Of a DNA stretch of 64,000 nt, positions 57,198-64,000 are shown piece by piece. Location: the NCBI RefSeq assembly GCF_014898055.3, contig NW_023601543.1, positions 9,480,440 to 9,544,439 on the forward strand, written 5' to 3'. The notes below the pieces were generated by a model, which made no database searches, had not been told where the DNA came from, and worked only from the letters and a program-made list of their open reading frames with translations. The position numbers and the translations under genes were made by a program. The DNA comes from Talpa occidentalis (lineage: Eukaryota; Chordata; Mammalia; Eulipotyphla; Talpidae). The first letter of the stretch is position 1, and each line of letters opens with the position of its first letter.

Positions 57198-57290
57198 CCA
57201 TATGTTCTTCAATACCTAAGAGCAACGGGGTGCATTTGGAAAGTCATTAAAGCGGCACCCAGTTGTGCCTAGGTATTGGAGAACATATGG
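57198..57290. other. 93-bp near-perfect hairpin, miRNA- or MITE-like
   Basis: Two 36-base arms, 57198-57233 and 57255-57290, are reverse complements with no bulge: 31 Watson-Crick pairs, two positions that would be G-U in plus-strand RNA, and three mismatches. The loop is 21 nt (57234-57254). The outer end is CCATATGTTCT and its complement AGAACATATGG. Size and regular pairing suit a miRNA precursor, and also a short palindromic DNA transposon. I do not recognise it as either. No target duplication was evident next to the arms. Confidence 0.85.
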
Positions 57291-57805
57291 AATCTTTTCC
57301 TCTGTGAGTGTAATTTTCCCTGCACTCGTTCAACGCATGTATCAATCTTCACTTTTTGGCCATATAGATTTTTGTTTGCTTAATTACCATAACACGTAAA
57401 ATAAATACCTTCTCGTTTTCAAAAATCAACACACTCACACAATGGAAGCTGGTTCTCAGCCTTTGCCGTCTGGTGGTTTCTGGTTATTTCTCCTTCCCCA
57501 AGGTGTCTGCACCATCCCCCCAGCCCTGGCTGCCCCTTCTCCTTAAGGGGGTACTGTTTACCCTCCCCATCCTGAGGACCATGGTGGCCAACAGTTTCAT
57601 CTCCCACCATCACCTCAATGGGTCAGCTGGCTGAAGTTCGTGTTCCGAGGGCTTAAGAACCCATATTTCTGGACATTTGCTATTAGGGTAAAGTCTCTTT
57701 TTTTAAGTGAGAGTTTTAACCTCTTATTTTGGCAAAAGTCGCAGCCAATGTGATATAAGGAGATGCTTATTAAAATAGCTGAGCCCTGTTTTTGTGCCAT
57801 TCATT
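57291..57805. other. No gene; unassigned
   Basis: Minus frames 57419-57613 and 57615-57800 lack motifs. No repeat recognised. Confidence 0.4.
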
Positions 57806-58200
57806 CACTGACATTCAGCTGCTGAGTATCCACCAGGTGCTAGGCATTGGGGATTAAATGCGCACGAAGACCTGGGTCCTATCCCACATTATTCTCTGTC
57901 TACAGGCGGCGACAACACAAGCAGGCAATGATCCAGCGTAAGTACTGCTACAGGAGACAGCAGAGGGGGCTGAAGAATCATGACAGGGCACCTAACCCAT
58001 ACTAGGTGTTCCAGATGAGGAGCCTGAGACGGAGTGACCGCCGAGTCACATAACTGCTGTAGAGCCAGGCTCAGCATTGAATTCATTCAATGCACTCCGC
58101 GCATTTTTATTGAGACTCTACTACAAGCCAAGACCTGGGCCAAGTTCTGGGAGTACAGCTATAGTTCCTGTGGTTTTGAAAGCAGGGGAGTGACAAGAAT
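57806..58200 (-). repeat. L2 LINE fragments (antisense), two pieces
   Basis: 'cattcattcactgacattca', 'gagtatccaccaggtgctag' and 'gcattggggattaaatgcgc' start one piece. A second 3' end begins at about 58083 ('cattcaatgcactccgcgca', then ttattgagactctactacaa). Both match the antisense L2 3' end, so two insertions or a duplication are implied. Confidence 0.6.
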
Positions 58201-58863
58201 AGCTTAGGCAAATTATTGAGTGTAGGGAAATGAGTTAATCAGGCTTTTTTACGCCCTCTGGCCACTAGCCTCTGCGGCCAGCACGTGCAGTCTTGCACCC
58301 CTCCAATGACTGTGGCAACTGGCCCCAAAGAGCAAGGTCATGTGCATGTATAAATCTGCACACCTGGGCTTAGAGGGAGGATTAAAAAGGTGGTGTCACT
58401 CTTGGGGTGGGGGGAGCAGGCTCAAGTTGCTGTTTCCCTACAGTCCGGTTTCCCTTGCTCATTGTTAAAGACCTGCAAAAATGACACGGAGGGCTCCAAA
58501 AGTCTCCTTTCATCTGTGAGAACTGACGGTGAAGCTACCTATCTTGGGATGGTTGCACAACAGGAGGAAAGGAGAAAGAAAAGGGAGGGAGGGCAGAATA
58601 TGCAAGCCAAGCTTTACACTACAGCAACAGGGGAACCACAGAAGGCTTATCATCTAGTGTATGACATGGTCAAATAAGTGTTTTAGAAAAATCCTGGCAC
58701 CATTAAAGAAGAGATAATAGAAAGGGTCAAGAGAGTCAGGGAAACAAGTTTAAAGGCTGATAAAAGATACTAGAAGATCTCCTGCCCACCTGTGACTATG
58801 CAGGCGCCTCTATTTTCCTTTCTTCTTTTCTAATAAACCTATCCTTTTAAAATATAAAAAAGG
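58201..58863. other. No gene; unassigned
   Basis: The frame 58390-58677 (95 codons) is purine-rich without a domain, and I do not call it. A possible TATA-like tgtataaatc lies at about 58347. No repeat recognised. Confidence 0.35.
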
Positions 58864-59134
58864 GGGGCCTCCCTCGTGGTGCAGAGGTTAAAGTCTCAGC
58901 ACTATCAAGCTATCACCAGCTACTGAGGACTGAGTTCCATCCCCCGCCAGGAAGCTGACCCACACATGGCACAGCAGACCTCTCCTGTCTCGCCCGCTGC
59001 TCCCCTCAGCAGTGTATTTCAGTCAGTCTGCCTGTTCTGCTCCCCACTCTGTCTCTGGTGAATCCTCTCATGCCCTGCACTTCTGGCCTGCACCCCAGTT
59101 CTTGTATGCATAAATAAAAATGAATTTAAAAAAA
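58864..59134 (+). mobile_element. tRNA-derived SINE, older variant
   Basis: Starts ggggcctccctcgtggtgca and ends with an A-rich tail (ataaaaatgaatttaaaaaa). The B-box region reads gagttccatcccccgcc and the head differs widely from the young copies. The shared 3' part (cagcagacctctcctgtctc, 'ctcagcagtgtatttcagtc') proves the family. No clear target duplication was found. Confidence 0.85.
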
Positions 59135-59545
59135 GATATTGAGACTCTCAACAAGGGGAATGGAATGGCAGCCGGAATGAAAGGGCACAGATAAAGTAAA
59201 GATACAGTCAGCAGAACTAGATGGCTGATTGGCTCTGGGGATGGGAGAGACATGATAGATCTGTGGGTTGTGGAATCCACATAGACTCACTGAGCACTAG
59301 AGGAGAACTTAGAGATTATCCAGTTAAATGCTCTTACTTTATCCATAAGGAAACTGGAGCCCAGAATAGTTGACTAAGTTGACCAAATTGACCAATCTGT
59401 TTGATGGTGGTGCAGGGCCTCGGGCCAAGATCTCCAGCTCACAATAAAGTAGTATTTCAATATGTTTAATGTAAATCTAGATTGATATAAAAGTATCCAC
59501 TATATTTTATTTTTTTTGAACTTGATACACTTTCCTTACTAGTTC
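59135..59545. other. No gene; possible old SINE piece
   Basis: 59310-59380 (gagattatccagttaaatgc, 'ataaggaaactggagcccag') is MIR-like in antisense. The rest is AT-rich and unassigned. Confidence 0.4.
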
Positions 59546-59731
59546 TTTTTTTTTTTTTTAAATATTAAATTTTATTTTTATATTCCCCATACAATTGCAA
59601 ACGCCCCATTCTGACCCCAATCCTCCCCTCCCGCCCCCCACCCCCCAAAAAGTGTCTCTGGTTCATAGTTTTTTGTTGATTTTGATTTTCACTTTCTTAT
59701 ATTCATTTTCCTGGTCCCTTATTTAAGTTTT

Positions 59732-62700
59732 CTAGATTCCTGCTATGAGTGAGACCATCCGGTATTTTTCTTTTTCTTTTTGGCTTATTTCGCTGAGCAT
59801 GATCCCTTCCAGTGCCATCCATGTTGCTGCAAATTGCATGTGTTTATCTTTTTTGAATGCTGAGTAATATTCCATGGTATATATGTACCACATCTTCTTG
59901 ATCCAGTCATCTATTTTTGGGCATTTGGGTTGTTTCCAAAGCTTAGCTATTGTAAACAGTGCTGCTATAAACATAGGAGTGCAGGTGCTCTTTGGAATTG
60001 ATGTTTCTGTGTCCTTTGGGTAAATACCTAGGAGTGGAATTGCTGGATCATATGGAAGCCCTATGTTTAGTAGGTCCAGAAATCTCCACACAGCTCTCCA
60101 TAGTGGTTGGACCAGTTTGCACTCCCACCAACAGTGCACAAGAGTTCCTTTTCTCCACATCCTCGCCAACATTTGTTGTTGCTAGTTTTTTTAATATGTG
60201 CCATTCTCACTGGTGTGAGATGGTATCTCATGGTAGTTTTGATTTGCATTTCCCTGATTACAAGTGATGTTGAACATTTTTTCATATGTCTGTTGGCCAT
60301 TTGCATTTCCTCTTCAGAGAAGTTTCTTTTTAGCTCTTCTGCCCATTTTTTGACTGGATTATTTTCTTTGTTGTTGCTGAGTCTCATCAGCTCTTTGCAG
60401 ATTTTTGTGATCAGTCCTTTATCATTAGTGTTGGGTGCAAAAATGTTCTCCCAGTTGGTGGGGTTTCTCTTTGTTTTTGTTATTGTCTCTTTTGCTGTGC
60501 AGAAGCTCTTTAATTTGATGTAGTCCCAGCTGTTTATCTTTCTCTTCACTATCACTGCTTTGGGTGATGTGTCTGTAAAGATGTCTTTTGATGTGCAAAT
60601 CCCGTAGTGTTTCGCTATATTTCCTTCTATGTATTTTATGGTTTCAGGTCTTATGTCTAGTTCTTTAATCCATTTTGAGTTGATTTTTGTGTATGGTGTG
60701 AGGTAGTGGTCAAGCTTCATTCTTTTGCATGTAGCGACCCAGTTTTCCCAGCACCATTTATTGAACAAACTTTCTTTGCTCCAATGCATAGTCTTTGCTC
60801 CTTTGTCAAAGATTAGTTGACCATAAATCTGTGGTTTATTTCTGGATTTTCTATTCGATTCCATTGGTCTGTATGTCTGTTCTTGTTCCAATACCATGCA
60901 GTTTTGATGATTATGGCTTTGTAGTAGAGTTTGAAGTCTGGGAGTGTGATGCCTCCTTTTTTCTTTTTTTTTCAGTAGAGCTTTGGCTATTCGGGGTTTT
61001 TGGTGATTCCATATGAATTTCATCAATAATTGTTCTATTTCTTTGAAGAATGCCATTGAGATTTTGATTGGAATAGCATTGAATCTATATATTGCTTTTG
61101 GTAGGATGGCCATTTTAATAATGTTTATTCTTCCAATCCATGAGCAGGGATGTCTTTCCATTTCTTTGTGTCTTCTTCTATTTCTTTTAACAGTGTTTTA
61201 TAGTTTTCTTTGTATAGGTCCTTTACCTCTTTAGTTAGATTTATTCCCAAATATTTGATTTTTTTTGTTTCGATAATAAAAGGGGTGGTTTTTTTGATTT
61301 CTTCTTCTTCAGATTTATTGTTTGTGTATAGGAAGGCTACTGACTTTTGCGTGTTGATTTTGTATCCTGCCACTTTACTGAATTGATTGATGAGTTGAAT
61401 TAGTTTTTCTGTGGAGATTTTGGGGTTCTCTATGTATATTATCATATCGTCTGCAAATAGTGATAGTTTGACTTCTTCTTTTCCTATTTGGATTCCTTGG
61501 ATGTCTTTCTCTTGTCTTATTGCTCTGGCTAGGACTTCCAGTATTATATTGAAAAGCAGTGGTGAGAGTGGACATCCTTGTCTTGTTCCAGATCTTAATG
61601 GAATTGCTTTCAGCTTTTCACCATTGAGGATGATACTGGCTGTTGGCTTGTCATAGATGGCCTTTATGATGTTGAGGTATGTTCCTTGTATCCAAGAATT
61701 TCAAGGGCTTTTATCATGAATGGGTGTTGCACTTTGTCGAAAGCTTTCTCAGCATCTATTGATATTATCATATGGTTTTTATATTTCTTTTGTTGATGTG
61801 TTGGATAACGTTGATTGATTTTCGGATGTTAAACCATCCTTGTGCCCCTGGAATGAATCCAACTTGGTCGTGGTGAATTATCTTATGGATACATTGTTGG
61901 ATTCTGATAGCTAAAATTTTATTGAGGATTTTTGCATCAGTGTTCATTAGGGAGATTGGCCTATAGTTTTCCTTTTTTGTGTTGTCCTTATTCGGTTTTG
62001 GTATTAGTGTAATATTGGCTTCATAGAACGTGTTTGGTATTGTCCCTTCCTTCTCAATTTTTTGGAAGAGTTTGTGAAGGATAGGCACTAATTCGTCTCT
62101 GAATGTTTGGTAGAATTCATTTGTAAATCCATCAGGTCCTGGGCTTTTGTTTTTGGGGAGGTTTTTAATTACCATTTCAATTTCACTGCTTGTAATTGGT
62201 CTGTTTAGGTGTTCTATTTCTTCTTTATCTAGCTTTGGTGATTGTAGAGTTGTAGGAATTTGTCCATCTCCTCTAGATTGTTGAACTTGTTTCCATATAA
62301 CTGTTCATAGTAGTTACTGATTATTCTTTTGATTTCTGCTGTGTCCGTTGTGATTTCTCCTCTTTCATTTATGATCCTGTGTATTTGTGCTTTCTCCCTT
62401 TTTTCCTTTGTGAGCCTGGCTAGGGGTTTGTCTATTTTATTTATTTTTCAAAGAACCAGCTCTTGGTTTCATTGATCTTTTGGATTGTTTTTAGTTTCAA
62501 TTTCATTTATTTCTGCTTTGGTTTTATTATTTCTTTTCTTCTACTGGTTCTGGGGTTTTTTTGTTGTTCTTTTTCTAGATCTTTGAGCTTCGAGATTAGG
62601 TTGTTTCTTTGAGTTCTTTCTTGTTTTTTGATGTGAGCTTCTATTGCTATATATTTTCCTCTTATTACTGCTTTTGCTGCATCCCATACATTTAGGATAT

Positions 62701-63542
62701 TGGTCCTCCTTGTCATTCAATTCAAAGAATTTTTTAATTTCTTCTTTGATCTCCTCGTTAGTCCAGTGGTCTTCCAGTAGTGTGGCTTTTAGTCTCCATG
62801 AGGTAGGATAGTTCCTTGCCTTCTTTTTATGATTTATTTCTAGTTTGATGCCTTCGTGGTCAGAAAAGATGGTTGGTATGATTTCAATCTTGGTGTATCT
62901 GTTGATGTTTGTCTTGTGCCCCAGTATGTGATCGATCCTGGAGAATGATCCGTGTGCGCTTGAGAAAATGTGTACTCCGTTTTTTTTGGGTTTAGTGTTC
63001 TATAGATGTCTGTTAAGCCCAAATGCTCTAGGTCCTTATTTAGAGCTTTAGTTTCTTTACTTATTTTTTGTCTTGTTGATCTATCCATTGTTGATAGTGG
63101 TGTGTTGAAGTCTCCCACTACATATGTGTTTTCTCTGATGTCTGTTTTCAGAGAGGACAACAGTTGTCTGATATATTTGGTGCTCTTTCGTTTGGTGAGT
63201 ATATGTTAATGAGTGTTATTTCTTCTTGAAGTATTGTCCCCTTAATCATAATGTAGTGACCATTGGGGTCTCTTTTTATTTTTTTGAGTTTGAAGTCTGT
63301 TTTATCTGATATAAGTATAGCTGTTCCTGCTTTCTTTTTGGCCCATTTGCTTGTAGGATTGTTTTCCATCCTTTGACTTTGAGCCTATTTTTATCTTTTG
63401 TAGCTAAATGTGTTTCCTGGAGACAGCAAAAGGTTGGGTTTTGTTTCTTAATCCAGGCTGCAACTCTGTGTCTTTTTATTGAAGAGTTTAGTCCATTTAC
63501 ATTTAGAGTTAATATTGATATGTTAGCATCTGTATTTGCCAT
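59732..63542 (-). pseudogene. L1 ORF2p (endonuclease-RT), frameshifted
   Basis: The start MANTDANISIL at 63542 and stop at 59732 give about 1,270 codon-equivalents, the usual L1 ORF2p length. Order: APE-type endonuclease (LNVNGLN, LQETHL); RT ([28 protein letters not shown]); the catalytic FADD at 61446-61457; the C-terminal cysteine-rich region ([15 protein letters not shown]). ORF2p nicks target DNA and reverse-transcribes RNA onto it. The protein is split over all three frames (pieces 63542-63276, 63369-63148, 63160-62840, 62716-62507, 62175-61768, 61445-61125, 61161-60067, 60172-59732), which needs several single-base indels. As given it cannot work. Few nonsense changes are seen, so recent age or assembly indels are likely. 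Plus frames here are antisense shadows. Confidence 0.95.
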
Positions 63543-63644
63543 TATGTTTGTCTTTCCTTTGATTTTATTTATTTATTCTTTTAATAACTTTTTTTTTTTT
63601 TTTGGTCTTCTTTCGTTGTTATTCGTCCCTCTGAGGTTCTGGCT
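63543..63644 (-). other. L1 ORF1-ORF2 spacer
   Basis: About 100 bp between the ORF1 stop (63645-63647) and the ORF2 start. It includes an A-run (T-run on the plus strand, about 63590-63603). Such a spacer is usual in L1. Confidence 0.8.
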
Positions 63645-64000
63645 TTAGGATTCCTTGTAGTATTTTTTGGAGTGGGGTTTAGTCGCAATGAAATTCCGGA
63701 GTTTCTCTTTGTCTGGGAAGGTCCATATTCTTTCTTCATGGAGGAAAGAGAGCTTTGCGGGATAGAGTATTCTTGGTTGGCATCTTTTTCTTGGAGTCTG
63801 TTGACTATGTCCCTCCACTCTCTCCTTGCCCGTAGTGTTTCTTCAGAGAAGTCTGATGTCAGCCTGATTGGTTTTCCTTTGAATGTTATCTGTTTCTTCC
63901 CTCTTGTCAGCTTCATTATTTTTTCCTTGTCCTGGATTCTTGGGAGCTTTACTATTATGTGTCTTGCTGTGTTTTTCCTTTCGTCGTGGAAGTTTGGTGT
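63645..64000 (-). pseudogene. L1 ORF1p C-terminal region, partial and frameshifted
   Basis: The minus strand encodes the conserved C-terminal part of L1 ORF1p, an RNA-binding, trimer-forming chaperone. The motifs RLTSDFSEETLRARREW and, in the next phase, EERIWTFPDKEKLRNFIATK, are visible. One frameshift lies near 63760-63780. The stop is TAA at 63645-63647. The coiled coil and most of the RRM are outside the window. The 111-codon frame 63581-63916 is its out-of-phase read-through. Confidence 0.85.

Larger units (their letters stand above)
59546..64000 (-). mobile_element. Near-complete young L1 LINE, runs off the window
   Basis: A minus-strand L1. The poly-A tail is the T-run at 59546-59559. 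The 3' UTR (about 59560-59731) has a G-rich block, C-runs at about 59622-59646 on the plus strand. It is followed by a whole ORF2 and the end of ORF1. The 5' UTR and most of ORF1 lie beyond 64000. The same subfamily as the truncated copy at 29.5 kb. Neither the left target duplication nor the right end can be judged from here. Confidence 0.97.

Noticed and set aside
60107..60523. 138-codon plus frame at the right end
   Set aside because: It is antisense to L1 ORF2, as are the other plus frames between 59990 and 63650.

Overview
This window looks like gene-poor, non-coding nuclear DNA from a placental mammal. I see no host protein-coding exon, tRNA gene, rRNA gene or prokaryotic feature. The long open frames are all retroelement remnants or chance reading through repeats. 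The taxonomic clues are a tRNA-derived SINE (seven copies, about 240-290 bp, A/T-rich tail), mammalian L1 LINEs of several ages, and ancient mammal-wide repeats (MIR, L2, MaLR-type LTRs, hAT relics). I cannot name the species. A laurasiatherian fits best, because the SINE is neither Alu/B1 nor any carnivore, equid or ruminant SINE I recognise.

Layout. 1-1.43 kb: old antisense L1, a twin-primed (5'-inverted) L1 and a nested SINE. 1.4-8 kb: mostly unassigned sequence with a possible CR1/L3 fragment, an L1 3' end and several MIRs. 8.1-12.6 kb: one old sense L1 broken by two unnamed insertions, a (TA)n tract and a SINE. 14-16.3 kb: a GC-rich block with CCAAT and TATA-like motifs that may be an LTR promoter. 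17.5-22 kb: a MaLR-type LTR followed by about 4 kb that might be degraded ERVL/MaLR interior. 22-32 kb: L2, MIR and hAT relics plus a young 5'-truncated L1.

32.3-37.1 kb is the retroviral cluster. It holds a solo LTR (+) with a 5-bp target duplication and, 2.25 kb away, a compact two-LTR provirus (-) of the same family with its own 5-bp duplication but only 1.2 kb of interior. 38.4-41 kb holds a second, scrambled gammaretrovirus-like ERV (-): env-like membrane anchor, then the RT C-terminus, then integrase. 41-59.5 kb is low-density sequence with L1, L2, MIR, MaLR and HAL1-like relics. It includes an unusual 93-bp near-perfect hairpin at 57198-57290. 59.5-64 kb is a near-complete young L1 (-) carrying all of ORF2 and the C-terminal part of ORF1, disrupted mainly by frameshifts; it runs off the window.

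Nothing here forms a pathway. The shared biology is L1 machinery, which made the L1 copies and mobilised the SINEs (poly-A tails, 13-18 bp duplications), and retroviral integration, which made the LTR elements. The best leads for novelty are the 93-bp hairpin, the compact non-coding provirus and the rearranged ERV.
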